A DNA stretch of 64,000 bases from an uncultured archaeon (GCA_938042195.1 CALIRQ010000005.1:1-64000); one strand, 5' to 3'; positions 52,077 to 60,674 are shown, counted from the first letter of the stretch. Made by a program: numbers and translations. Notes: generated by a model from the letters alone, not told the origin.

Positions 52077-52481
52077 ATGGTCCTGAAGATCAGGAGGGGG
52101 GATCTGGAGGCGATCCTTCGCCACGCTAGGGAGAGCCATCCATTCGAGGCGTGCGGCCTCCTCCTCGGGAAGAGGGTCGGCGAGGATGGGATCGTAGAGG
52201 AGGCGCGCCCCGCAAAGAATTTGATGAAATCCCCTTTCGAGTACCGGATCGATCCAGAGGATCTGCTCAGGATCTTCGAGGAAGCAGAGCGGAGGGGTTT
52301 GGAGATAATCGGCTCATACCACAGCCATCCCTTTTGCGAGCCATCCTGGTCCCAGATCGATGAGGAGAGGGGAGAGTTCTGGGTGGGGTATTCCTTTTTG
52401 ATAGTATCGCCGAGCGGCAGATTCGCCTCTTACGTCAAGGGGGAGAGAGGAGCGATGGAGGAGGGCATCGAAACATTATGA
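52077..52481 (+). CDS. JAMM/MPN+ metallopeptidase
   Basis: This 134-residue single-domain JAMM peptidase resembles archaeal HvJAMM1, which removes ubiquitin-like SAMP proteins from targets or trims their C-termini. The zinc motif is complete: an early glutamate in FEACGLLLG and HSHPFCEPSWSQID (H-x-H-x7-S-x2-D). The gene follows the copper ATPase by 15 nt, so the two may be co-transcribed. Its likely substrate is the ubiquitin-like carrier 11 kb upstream. Cysteine-sulfur metabolism peptidases of this fold are an alternative. Confidence 0.88.
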   Translation: MVLKIRRGDLEAILRHARESHPFEACGLLLGKRVGEDGIVEEARPAKNLMKSPFEYRIDPEDLLRIFEEAERRGLEIIGSYHSHPFCEPSWSQIDEERGEFWVGYSFLIVSPSGRFASYVKGERGAMEEGIETL

Positions 52482-52786
52482 TCTTCATGATTTGATAGCA
52501 TTTTTGGTCGTGGTAGATGGCCTAAATTTCAACTTATGCAAGCCACGAATCGCCGGGAGTCCTCATCCCCTGAGAGGCTTGGCCGGCATTATATGAGGCT
52601 ATGGTTAAAGGCCAAAGGCCCTAGAGGGCGAGCCTCTTCGAGGGGCTTCGATTTTAAAAAATCGGGCTAGGGGATGAGTTCGGCTCACTTCCATGAGATA
52701 TGGGTTCATGGAGTTGAAGTCAATTATTAAGTTTACTATGAGATTTTCATCGAAAAGTATATAAATGCGTTATTGATAACGCTGAA
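52482..52786. other. Intergenic region with hairpins and a strong TATA box
   Basis: No gene is seen in these 305 nt. A hairpin gcctc-ttc-gaggggc is followed by cgattttaaaaaatcg (about 52645-52665), a likely terminator for the copper ATPase transcript. The box gtatataaatg at about 52756 is about 26 bp before 52787, so the next gene should be leaderless. The change to AT-richer sequence begins here. Confidence 0.5.
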
Positions 52787-53560
52787 ATGGTGATTGAAAT
52801 GGCCCGAAGCGGGTTGAAGGAACTGCTTAAAAAGGTGAAAACGGCGGAGGACATCGAAAGGATCAAGCCTGATATAAAGAAAGTGCTTAGGAAAATAAAT
52901 GCCGCGGATCTGGCCATAGCGGAGCAGGAACTAATTGGGGAAGAAACGACTCTGGAGGAGGTAAGAAAGCTCTGTGGGCCTCATCTCGAACTCATTCGCG
53001 AAGAGCTTATGAGGGATGAGAGGAAACTCGATCCCTTGCACCCACTTCGGATACTCAAAGATGAGCATGAAATAATTCTGCGGAACCTCGATAAACTCAG
53101 TGGAATCATTGAAAGGGCCAACGCCGTAAAAAATTTCAGTGATTTGAGCGGCGAATTAGAAGAGCTCAAGGATGTTGCACGCGTCTTGGTAGAGGCCGAG
53201 ATCCACCATAAGCGGGAGGAGGATGTTTTATTCCATGAGTTGGAAAGGGAGGGGGTAAGCGGGCCTCCGATGGTGATGAGGATGGAGCACGCGGAACTCA
53301 GATCCCGAAAGCATGCGCTGAAGGAGCTGGCATCAGACCCAATGGGGAGAAGTTACGATGATTTTGTTTCAAGATTGAATGAGGTTGGCGGCCACATCGT
53401 CCAGAGCCTGAACGATCACATCTTTAAGGAAAACAACATCCTCTATCCAATGGCGTTGCAAATAATTCCAGAGGAGATGTGGAGGGAGATGAAAGTGGAA
53501 TTTGATAGGATAGGCTACTGTTGCTTTACCCCGACTGTGAAGCCAGAACACGATGATTGA
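52787..53560 (+). CDS. DUF438-hemerythrin protein A
   Basis: This 257-residue protein has an N-terminal DUF438 domain (about 1-75: IKKVLRKINAADLAIAEQEL, EVRKLCGPHLELI) and a hemerythrin-like four-helix bundle (about 80-245). The di-iron ligands are seen as KDEHEIILRNLDKL, AEIHHKREEDVLFHEL, MRMEHAELRSRKH and LNDHIFKENNILYPMAL. Such proteins bind non-haem iron and sense oxygen, nitric oxide or iron. It ends IGYCCFTP, as in its paralogue 2 kb downstream. Codon use is AT-richer than the flanks. The start is ATG 52787, or ATG 52799. Confidence 0.85.
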   Translation: MVIEMARSGLKELLKKVKTAEDIERIKPDIKKVLRKINAADLAIAEQELIGEETTLEEVRKLCGPHLELIREELMRDERKLDPLHPLRILKDEHEIILRNLDKLSGIIERANAVKNFSDLSGELEELKDVARVLVEAEIHHKREEDVLFHELEREGVSGPPMVMRMEHAELRSRKHALKELASDPMGRSYDDFVSRLNEVGGHIVQSLNDHIFKENNILYPMALQIIPEEMWREMKVEFDRIGYCCFTPTVKPEHDD

Positions 53561-53573
53561 GGGAGAGGGATGA

Positions 53574-54020
53574 ATGTTCGCCGAAAAACAGTGGCCAGTA
53601 AAAATCTTGCTGGTGCATCCCCAAGCGCCATTCATGCAAAAGGCCTCGCTGGTAATCGCCGCTGATTGTGCCTTGCTTACAAACCCCGATTTACCAATGA
53701 GGTTTAAAAATGGCGAGACGGTGGTCATCGGTTGTCCGCTGCTCGAAGACCCGGATAGGCTTGCGAAAAAGATTGATCTAATAATCGAGGAGACCAAGGC
53801 CAAAAACATCGATGTTTACACGATGGAGGTCCCGTGCTGCCACGCGATTCACATGATGGTTAACCAAAGCATGCAGAAGAAGCAAAAACAGGGCACAAAA
53901 GTGGAAAACCACATCGTTCGAGTCCTGACAGGGAAGGTCGAGCCATACGCATTGGGAAAGATTGATGAATCTATGATCGAGATGGAGAGGAGGGCCCACG
54001 GAGAGCATCATCACCACTAG
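53574..54020 (+). CDS. Protein like the C-terminal half of ferredoxin-type Fe-S proteins, with a His tail
   Basis: This 148-residue protein carries the pattern AADCALLTNPDLPMRFKNGE, VVIGCPLLEDPDRLAKKIDL and VYTMEVPCCHAIHMMVNQS. In other anaerobes this forms the C-terminal half of a protein whose N-terminal half is a two-cluster ferredoxin. Here the ferredoxin half is the separate next gene, so the order is inverted. The cysteines in IGCP and VPCCHA are likely redox or cluster ligands. The chain ends in GEHHHH, like the copper ATPase nearby. The exact function is unknown. Confidence 0.65.
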   Translation: MFAEKQWPVKILLVHPQAPFMQKASLVIAADCALLTNPDLPMRFKNGETVVIGCPLLEDPDRLAKKIDLIIEETKAKNIDVYTMEVPCCHAIHMMVNQSMQKKQKQGTKVENHIVRVLTGKVEPYALGKIDESMIEMERRAHGEHHHH

Positions 54021-54031
54021 GTGGATCGTTT

Positions 54032-54319
54032 ATGATGAAGCGCCTCTTGGTATCCGTAGACGGGGGCAAGTGCACAGGGTGCGGCAGATGCGTTAGGGCG
54101 TGTCTGACGGGCGCCCTCCAGATAGCCAACGGAAAAGCGAAACTGGTCAATGAGCGCTTATGCGATGGTTTTGGCTCCTGCATTGCGGCATGTCCCTACA
54201 ATGCATTGGGCTTGGAGCTCAGAGAAGCCGAGGAGTTCGATTGGAGCCTCGTGAAGAAGATAACCTATGAGGACCTGATGAATAAACTCAGACTCACATC
54301 CAGCCAGCTGGAGAGATGA
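54032..54319 (+). CDS. Two-cluster [4Fe-4S] ferredoxin
   Basis: This 95-residue ferredoxin has two Fe-S binding sites: CTGCGRCVRACLTGAL and, later, CDGFGSCIAACPYNAL. The second site has the CDGxGxC spacing known from Fe-S proteins in which this domain is fused to the partner encoded immediately upstream. The rest (LELREAEEFDW and a helical tail) matches that fused type. It should carry electrons in the cytoplasm to or from its neighbour. It lies 11 nt after the upstream gene, clearly in one operon. Confidence 0.9.
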   Translation: MMKRLLVSVDGGKCTGCGRCVRACLTGALQIANGKAKLVNERLCDGFGSCIAACPYNALGLELREAEEFDWSLVKKITYEDLMNKLRLTSSQLER

Positions 54320-54452
54320 CGAGTCAAGAAATCTGAGTCGGGCAACCAGTTGCTTTACTTATTGCCTCCCCCAAGGAAATGGACGATTACGTTTTGTCCA
54401 CCAAAAAGGAAAAATTGCCGGCCTCCGTAACCCCCTCCATCCGTGATGGCAA

Positions 54453-55283
54453 GTGTTGGGGCAATATTTAATAACGTTTAGGGAGGTCTTCGAGGCCGCG
54501 CTGATATTGGCGATCATATTTTCCTACCTAAATAGGACGGGTAGGCATCAATTAACGCGTTTCCTGTGGTATGGGGTTTATCTGGCTACGGCGGCCAGCA
54601 TTAGCTCAGGGATTTTCATTTCATTGGTTCATGGCGTTTTGCCAAAATCCTTCCAGCTACTGTTCGAAGCCATAGCTGCATTTGTAGCAGTTATCGTCTT
54701 ATCCTCAATGATATATTGGATGGCGATTAGGGGGAAATACATTAGGAAAGAGATGGAGCAACGCATTGAGGCCATCGCGACAAAGGGCGCTATCACTGGA
54801 TTGATATTGATTGCCTTCATCGTTGTGTTCAGAGAAGGTCTGGAGACCGTCCTTTTCCTGACACCATTTCTGCCGAACGAACCCATAACGACGCTCGTCG
54901 GGGTGGCCTTCGGAACAACTACCGCGCTCATATTAGCCTATGGCATTTTCATAACGGGCATGAAAATTAACTTGCAAAAGTTCTTCTACTTCACAAGCTT
55001 ACTATTAATACTCCTCGCTGGCGGATTGGCTGGCTATGGCGTTCATGAACTAATAGAATATTACAAACAAACTGAATTTAACATCGGCTGGCTAGCTGAG
55101 CCGGCCTTTGCCCTAAACATACCTGCAGAGAGCCCTCTACATCATAAAAATATAATAGGCTCCATACTGGCGACAATGCTCGGCTACACGGTAAGCGCAG
55201 AGTGGGCTAGGGTAATAGTCCATTTATCCTATTTAGCAATAGCGCTGCCCTCCACGATCTGGATTTATAAAAGGCAGATATGA
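54453..55283 (+). CDS. FTR1-family iron permease
   Basis: This 276-residue, seven-helix membrane protein is of the FTR1/EfeU family. The two family motifs REVFE (in ITFREVFEAALILAII) and REGLE (in VVFREGLETVLFL) are present; their glutamates bind iron during transport. A typical GHExxE-like site is seen late as YGVHELIEYYKQ. Transport usually needs a partner oxidase, which is not in the window; the hemerythrin and Fe-S proteins beside it may substitute. The start is GTG at 54453. Sequence is AT-rich, as in the preceding genes. Confidence 0.9.
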   Translation: MLGQYLITFREVFEAALILAIIFSYLNRTGRHQLTRFLWYGVYLATAASISSGIFISLVHGVLPKSFQLLFEAIAAFVAVIVLSSMIYWMAIRGKYIRKEMEQRIEAIATKGAITGLILIAFIVVFREGLETVLFLTPFLPNEPITTLVGVAFGTTTALILAYGIFITGMKINLQKFFYFTSLLLILLAGGLAGYGVHELIEYYKQTEFNIGWLAEPAFALNIPAESPLHHKNIIGSILATMLGYTVSAEWARVIVHLSYLAIALPSTIWIYKRQI

Positions 55284-55606
55284 AAAAGTTCGATGTTCCT
55301 CCTGGGCTAAGCAATAGCGAGGGCTTTAGCCCCAGAAGCTTGCCTGGGCGGCCCACGAGCCCCATGAGGCCCCCTTCATGGGCCATCATGGGCGTGCGAT
55401 AGGAGCTCGAGCATAGGCTTAGCGCGGGCCCTTTCAAATGATCCGGGCTCCATCCTCGCAGAAGAGATACAGGGTTAAGCATCGCAGATTGGCTTGGGGC
55501 TTTCGTCACTCCATGGGCGGTCGGAACATCTTGGACCCAAATTGGGGATGCTGGGGAGGCGATAGTTTAAAAATAACGAAGCTGGCAAAAACAATGGGGG
55601 ACATAG
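55284..55606. other. Intergenic region with GC-rich inverted repeats
   Basis: No protein gene is evident. Inverted repeats such as ggggct/agcccc and catgagg/cttcatg cluster at 55330-55400. An agtttaaaaata box at about 55566 is the promoter of the next gene. The repeats could be terminator structures or a small RNA. Confidence 0.4.
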
Positions 55607-56842
55607 ATGGGCGGGTTTTCCGAGGAGGAAAGGAAGAGGCTCTTGAAGGAAGCCATAAAGCAATTGCACACCGGCGCATCCGCTCAGGAGATCAAGGAGA
55701 GGTTCAAGCGAGTGCTGGAAGGGGTAGGCCCCCTCGAAATCGCAAAGATCGAGCAGGAGCTCATAGGGGAGGGGATATCGAGGGAGGAGATCCAGCGGCT
55801 ATGCGATGTCCATTTGGAGGTATTCGGGGAACAATTGCGAGGGCAGCAAGCGGAGGCCGCCCCAGGGAATCCGATAGGCATCCTTCGCGAGGAGCACGAG
55901 GCCCTCCAAAAGCTATCGGATAGGCTTTCCGCCTCAGCTGGCGAGATCCAAAGGGCCGAGGATCTGGGCTCCGTTAAGGGTCGCATCGAGGATTTGAGGG
56001 GGATCGCCGCGGATCTCTTGGATGCGGAAAAACATTACCTGAGGGAGGAGAACGTGCTCTTCCCGCTCTTGGAGAAGCATGGCATCACGGAACCCCCGGC
56101 CATAATGTGGATGGAGCATAACCAGCTCAGGGAGAAGAAGAAAAAGCTCAAAAACTTGATCGAAAATTCCGAAGGGATGGGGTTCGCGGAGTTCAAGGGG
56201 CAGCTTGTAGAATTGGCCGCCTCCTTGAACGACCTCCTTTCGAGCCATATCTTCAAGGAGAACAATATACTCTTCCCCGCGGCATTGCGCGTCGTCACAG
56301 ATCGGGAATGGATCGACGCAAGGAGGGAATTTGACGAAATCGGATATTGTTGCTTCACGCCGGGGCACTTAATAACGGGAACGATTGAAGTGGCTGAAAA
56401 ACCGAGATCTGGGGAGAGGCCCATGGTCGAAGGCGTCCTAGAGTTCGAAACGGGATCCCTATCGAAGGAAGAGGTCGAAGCGATCCTGAATACGCTCCCG
56501 TTGGACATAACCTTCGTGGACAAGGACGACGCGGTGAAGTATTTCAACAAGGCCGAGAAGCGCGTATTCGTGAGGACGAAGGCCATCATTGGGAGGAGGG
56601 TGCAGCTTTGCCATCCTCAGAAGAGCATACATGTGGTGAACAAAATCCTCGATGCCTTCAAGAGGGGGGAGAGGGATGTTGCGGAATTTTGGATCCAAAA
56701 GGAGGGGCGATTGATCCATATAAGATATTTCGCCGTGAGGGATGGAAACGGAAAATATTTGGGGACGATGGAGGTAACTCAGGATATAACGGATTTGAAA
56801 GGGATCGAAGGAGAAAGGAGGCTCCTCGATTGGGAGGGCTGA
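55607..56842 (+). CDS. DUF438-hemerythrin-PAS protein B
   Basis: This 411-residue protein is a longer relative of protein A at 52787. It has DUF438 (about 1-85: EEERKRLLKEAIKQLHTGAS, IAKIEQELIGEGISREEI), a hemerythrin bundle (about 88-245, with EKHYLREENVLFPLLEKHG and SSHIFKENNILFPAAL) and IGYCCFTPGHL. A PAS domain follows (about 280-400: LPLDITFVDKDDAVKYFNKA, VQLCHPQKSIHVVNKIL). The CHPQKS stretch is typical of the PAS domain in this family. A sensor of oxygen, NO or iron is likely. It has the G+C of the main chromosome, unlike protein A. Confidence 0.87.
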   Translation: MGGFSEEERKRLLKEAIKQLHTGASAQEIKERFKRVLEGVGPLEIAKIEQELIGEGISREEIQRLCDVHLEVFGEQLRGQQAEAAPGNPIGILREEHEALQKLSDRLSASAGEIQRAEDLGSVKGRIEDLRGIAADLLDAEKHYLREENVLFPLLEKHGITEPPAIMWMEHNQLREKKKKLKNLIENSEGMGFAEFKGQLVELAASLNDLLSSHIFKENNILFPAALRVVTDREWIDARREFDEIGYCCFTPGHLITGTIEVAEKPRSGERPMVEGVLEFETGSLSKEEVEAILNTLPLDITFVDKDDAVKYFNKAEKRVFVRTKAIIGRRVQLCHPQKSIHVVNKILDAFKRGERDVAEFWIQKEGRLIHIRYFAVRDGNGKYLGTMEVTQDITDLKGIEGERRLLDWEG

Positions 56843-57265
56843 AAATTTTTCATGATCGTTCTTGCTCAGCTGGGTCGATACGAATTACGCAGTATTGGCG
56901 TCAATGTCTTTAACCGTAGAAATATGGCCTAAATTCCCCTTCTGGGATATTACCAGAGCTTACTTGAAGATGGCCCTCAAGGTTCTTTATCCAATTCTTC
57001 ACGTATCAGGATGGCTGAGCTCTGCTTCTTTCCGTCTGCCAAACTTCGTGACCTCTTTCTGAGAAACGACTTTGAAGTCAAATCCTGAAAGTAGATCTGC
57101 GCATCCCATGGGGGGCTAAGTCTAAATACCCCTCGCGGTCCATACGGTCCCTCTTTCTTTACTAGGGTTGGGTGTATATAAAAATATCCAATAGGATTTG
57201 ATCATAGGAGAAAATTTAAATATAAGAATTTTTCCCCCCGGAAACTTTCCGGATGGGGGATTTGG
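56843..57265. other. Intergenic region, possibly with a decayed gene
   Basis: A 423-nt gap. Both strands contain short protein-like runs but no intact gene. Two AT boxes, gtatataaaaat (about 57173) and atttaaatata (about 57214), precede the arsenite exporter, so it may have tandem promoters. Confidence 0.4.
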
Positions 57266-58339
57266 ATGAAAAGTCGTAGGACCCTTGGGAACTGGGAGAG
57301 ATATTTGAGCTTGAACGTCGCCGCCTGCATACTGACCGGAGCGGTCATAGGCAGGGCGGCGCCGTGGATACCCGATGCCCTATCCAAGCTGGAGGTCCAC
57401 AACATCTCGATCCCGATCGCCATATGCCTCTTCGCCATGATCTACCCGATCATGGTCCAGATAAGCTTCTCCGAGGTCAAGAGCGCCGTGAGGTCTCCGA
57501 GGCCGATAGGCCTGACGCTCTTCATGAATTGGGCCATAAAGCCGTTTACGATGGCCCTCTTCGCTTGGATCTTCCTGAAGCTCATCTTCCTGCCCTACTT
57601 GGGGGCCCCTCAAGCGCAACAGTATACGGCCGGGCTCATCCTTTTGGGCGTGGCGCCGTGCACGGCGATGGTCCTCGTATGGAGCTACCTGGCCGGGGGC
57701 AATATGGCCCATACGCTCGTGATGACCGCCATCAACTCGCTCTCCATGGCGGTCCTCTATGCGCCCTTGGCGACGATCCTATTGGGAGTTTCGGGCATAC
57801 CGGTGCCCTGGGAGACCATAGCCCTGGCCGTCATCGCCTATATATGCACGCCCTTGGCCGCGGGCTGGATCACGAGGTACCAAGCCATCAGGAGGAAGGG
57901 GGCGGAATGGCTCGAGCGGAATTTGGTGCCCCGCTTGGGAAAGATGGCAATCGCCGCCCTGCTCGCGACGCTCGTCATACTCTTTTCTTACCAAGGCGAT
58001 AAGATCCTCGAGCTCCCGGCCACCATAGGGATGATAACGACCGCGATATTAGCGAATATATTGCTCGTATTTGGGCTGTCATATCTATTGGCGAGGGCCT
58101 TGGGCTTGGGCTACGAGGACGCCGCCCCCACAGCCATAATCGCCGGGAGCAACCACTTCGAGGTTTCAATCGCCGTCGCCACGACCCTATTCGGCCTGAA
58201 CTCGGGGGCCTCCCTCGCCACGGTAGTCGGCGTGCTGAATGAGGTCCCCATAATGCTCTCCTTGGTCTGGCTTTGTAGGAGGACGTCGGGCTTCTTCGGC
58301 CCTATGCCCGGTCCATCCGGCCCTGAAAGGGCCGGATAG
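57266..58339 (+). CDS. acr3: ACR3-family arsenite exporter
   Basis: This 357-residue membrane protein with about ten helices exports arsenite. The family's essential cysteine is in ILLGVAPCTAMVLVWSYLAG, preceded by FMNWAIKPFTMALFAWIF and followed by the late GSNHFEVSIAVATTLFGLNSG block, all diagnostic. ATG 57266 follows a ggatgggggatt ribosome-binding stretch and an AT box at about 57214. It completes a two-gene arsenic resistance pathway with arsC at 48670. No arsR-type regulator is visible. Confidence 0.94.
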   Translation: MKSRRTLGNWERYLSLNVAACILTGAVIGRAAPWIPDALSKLEVHNISIPIAICLFAMIYPIMVQISFSEVKSAVRSPRPIGLTLFMNWAIKPFTMALFAWIFLKLIFLPYLGAPQAQQYTAGLILLGVAPCTAMVLVWSYLAGGNMAHTLVMTAINSLSMAVLYAPLATILLGVSGIPVPWETIALAVIAYICTPLAAGWITRYQAIRRKGAEWLERNLVPRLGKMAIAALLATLVILFSYQGDKILELPATIGMITTAILANILLVFGLSYLLARALGLGYEDAAPTAIIAGSNHFEVSIAVATTLFGLNSGASLATVVGVLNEVPIMLSLVWLCRRTSGFFGPMPGPSGPERAG

Positions 58340-58355
58340 GCTTCCAATCGACCCC

Positions 58356-59486
58356 TTACCTGCCCAGCTCCGTCTTTATCCTTATCGTTCGCATCAGGTC
58401 GCTCCTGGTTATTATGCCCTTGAGCTCCCCATCCTCGATGACGGGGAGCCTCCCGATCCCGTGGGCGGACATCTTCACCATTGCCTCTACGATCGGATCG
58501 TCGGGGGATGCGGAGATTATCTCGCTCCTAGGCTTCATTATGTCCTTGGCCCTAACCCTATCCCAATCCTCCCTCGGGACCCTTTTCACGTCCGAGATTG
58601 TCACCAAGCCCATGAATTCCCCATCCCTCATGACCGGGAACCCTCCGTGCTTATACTTCATGAAGTATTCAACGATCTCCCCAACCGATGCATCGGGCCA
58701 GATGGCATCTATCTTGGTCGTCATGACGTCACCAACCTTAAGCTCCGCTAAGGCATTGCTCACGATCGTTTGCTTAAGGCTGCTCTCGGCGCCACTCTTT
58801 AGGAACCACCCTATAACGACGAGCCATATGCCGTTTAGGAATGATGCTGTGAACATAAGGATGAAGCCGAGGAACATGAAGAAGTAGGCGAAGGCGCTAC
58901 CCACCTGCGTGGCGATGCCCGTCGCCTCCAAAAGATTCCCCCTCCATCTCCAAAGCGCGGCCCTCAGAATCCTCCCCCCATCCATCGGAAAGGCCGGCAC
59001 CAAGTTGAAGGCGCCGAGGAGGGCGTTTATCAGGAAACCGTAATCGAGGGGCGCTAGGATCAGGATTCCGGCCCCGAGGCGGGCCGCGATCAGCCAAGCC
59101 GCCTTGAAGAGGATCGCTAAGCCGAAGCTCGATAGGGGCCCGGCCGCGGCCATCTTCAGTTCGATCCCCGGGCTGCTCGGCTCCTCCAATATCCTCGATA
59201 CCCCCCCGAATAGGAAAAGGGTTATGTCCGGGACGGCGATGCCCTTCCTCTTCGCCATATAGGAATGGCAAAGCTCGTGGAATAGGACCGAGGCTAGGAG
59301 CAGTAGTGAGGCGAGGATCCCCACCGCCAAATAAACCCAAGGCGGCTGGGCCGGGTAGTGGCTCGGCATGTAGAAGGACGCGAGGGAATAGACGATCAAG
59401 GTGAAGGCAATGAACCAAGTGAAGTGGAGATATATATTGACGCCGATGACCCTACCGATCCTGAGGGACGAGATCGCCCACCCTAT
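58356..59486 (-). CDS. Site-2 protease (M50) with two CBS domains
   Basis: This intramembrane metalloprotease has the zinc motif HELCHSYMAKR (H-E-x2-H) in a membrane helix, and the third ligand in LGAFNLVPAFPMDGGRILRA (N-x2-P-x4-D-G). Two C-terminal CBS domains follow (about residues 255-370: VGDVMTTKIDAIWPD, AKDIMKPRSEIISASPDD). Homology begins at IGWAISSLRIGRVIGV, where the codon is ATA (59484-59486). A minus-strand TATA about 25 bp before suggests a leaderless start there. The frame stays open to an ATG at 59579. Confidence 0.87.
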   Translation of the reverse strand: MGWAISSLRIGRVIGVNIYLHFTWFIAFTLIVYSLASFYMPSHYPAQPPWVYLAVGILASLLLLASVLFHELCHSYMAKRKGIAVPDITLFLFGGVSRILEEPSSPGIELKMAAAGPLSSFGLAILFKAAWLIAARLGAGILILAPLDYGFLINALLGAFNLVPAFPMDGGRILRAALWRWRGNLLEATGIATQVGSAFAYFFMFLGFILMFTASFLNGIWLVVIGWFLKSGAESSLKQTIVSNALAELKVGDVMTTKIDAIWPDASVGEIVEYFMKYKHGGFPVMRDGEFMGLVTISDVKRVPREDWDRVRAKDIMKPRSEIISASPDDPIVEAMVKMSAHGIGRLPVIEDGELKGIITRSDLMRTIRIKTELGR

Positions 59487-59579
59487 TTTGTTACATTGGG
59501 ATGTAAAAATAAAGCTAACGCTCGGCCCCCGGGGGATGGCGGGCTCTCGATCCCGCGGCGGGGATCCGCATCTATCCAT

Positions 59580-60674
59580 TCATCGAAGGTAGGAGTTCAA
59601 ATCCCAAACGTCCAGCTCGTCGGTTGAGAGGACATTTCTGATGAAGTTGAAGAGCTTTCGCCTTACATCCGCTGGTATGGTCGGATACCAGATCGGGCTG
59701 GCGACCACCAAGGCCCTCCAAGCGTAGAAGGGCTGGATGACGCGGAGGAGCTCCTCATCGCCCGTCAGGTCCAAGTATCCCCTCATGAACCGCTCGTAGA
59801 GCTCGAGGAAGGGCCCCTCGAGGCGACCATGGGCCTGGAGCGAGAAGAAGAGATAGTTTATGGACATGGCGGCGACGTCATCGGCCGCCTCCCCCCATTC
59901 GCCCCGGCTCCGATCGAGGACGGAGAAATCGGTCCCTTCGCGGAAGAGTACGTTCCAAGGGTGGAAGTCGCCGTGGACTTGGCAAAGCCTATGGCTCTTC
60001 CCCTTGAGCCTCCACCTCCATCCGACGCACATCCGCTCGATCTCCTCGAGCTCCCTTGCGCTCGTGAAGCCCGGGTCGGCGGGATAGCTGTCCAATAGCC
60101 CCATTATGCATTCCCCATGCCCAACGAGCTCCCTGATGCGCCTCGCGTAGAGGCTCGGCGAATGCTTCCTTACCGAGTGGATCTCGGCCAAGTAGCCCGA
60201 AAGGGCATCACACCTGGCCAAATCCAATGGCCCGAGCGCTCCCTCGGCCCTTATCCTCTCCAGATCCCTGTAATACTCGGAGCCCTTCACCTCCTCGATG
60301 AGGAGGAAGGGCTCCTCGATATCCCCCATCGACCTCATCGCCCCGCCCTTTGAGAAGTAGCCCAAGTCGATCGCCCTTGCGTGCCTCGGGAGCTTATTGT
60401 AGGAGGAATGGGCCAGCGAGAGGGATTGAAGGCGATCGGATAAATGCTCATGGCCGAACCCCTCGGCGCGCATCGTCTCTAGGATCGCGCTCCTTCTCTC
60501 GCCACCAACCGAAAACTCTATCCAATATGGCCTCCCATACCCGAAGCCCTTCAACTCCCTCTCGGCCCCCACAGCCTCCTCGGCCCTCCCCAATTCCCTT
60601 AAGGAGGTTATCGAGACCTCGGCCCCATGGATCGAGGCCAAATACCTCCTCAATTCCTCCAGGCTCAACGGCAT
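59580..60674 (-). CDS. Aminoglycoside phosphotransferase-fold kinase
   Basis: This 364-residue kinase has the APH/choline kinase fold. The catalytic loop is CQVHGDFHPWNVLF (H-x-D-x4-N) and the metal aspartate is in FSVLDRSRGEWGEAADDVA, with an early lysine region (PYWIEFSVGGERRSAIL). The substrate is unknown; the family phosphorylates sugars, choline, homoserine or antibiotics. It starts inside the end of the APS kinase-like gene (10-nt overlap) on the same strand, so the two kinases are coupled. Confidence 0.82.
   Translation of the reverse strand: MPLSLEELRRYLASIHGAEVSITSLRELGRAEEAVGAERELKGFGYGRPYWIEFSVGGERRSAILETMRAEGFGHEHLSDRLQSLSLAHSSYNKLPRHARAIDLGYFSKGGAMRSMGDIEEPFLLIEEVKGSEYYRDLERIRAEGALGPLDLARCDALSGYLAEIHSVRKHSPSLYARRIRELVGHGECIMGLLDSYPADPGFTSARELEEIERMCVGWRWRLKGKSHRLCQVHGDFHPWNVLFREGTDFSVLDRSRGEWGEAADDVAAMSINYLFFSLQAHGRLEGPFLELYERFMRGYLDLTGDEELLRVIQPFYAWRALVVASPIWYPTIPADVRRKLFNFIRNVLSTDELDVWDLNSYLR

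Noticed and set aside
55310-55400. End of an IS200/IS605-type insertion sequence
   Set aside because: GC-rich inverted repeats are present but no transposase or TnpB gene or matching second end is found.
56862-57062. 66-codon open frame between protein B and acr3
   Set aside because: No domain, no ribosome-binding site, and composition resembles non-coding sequence; may at most be a gene remnant.
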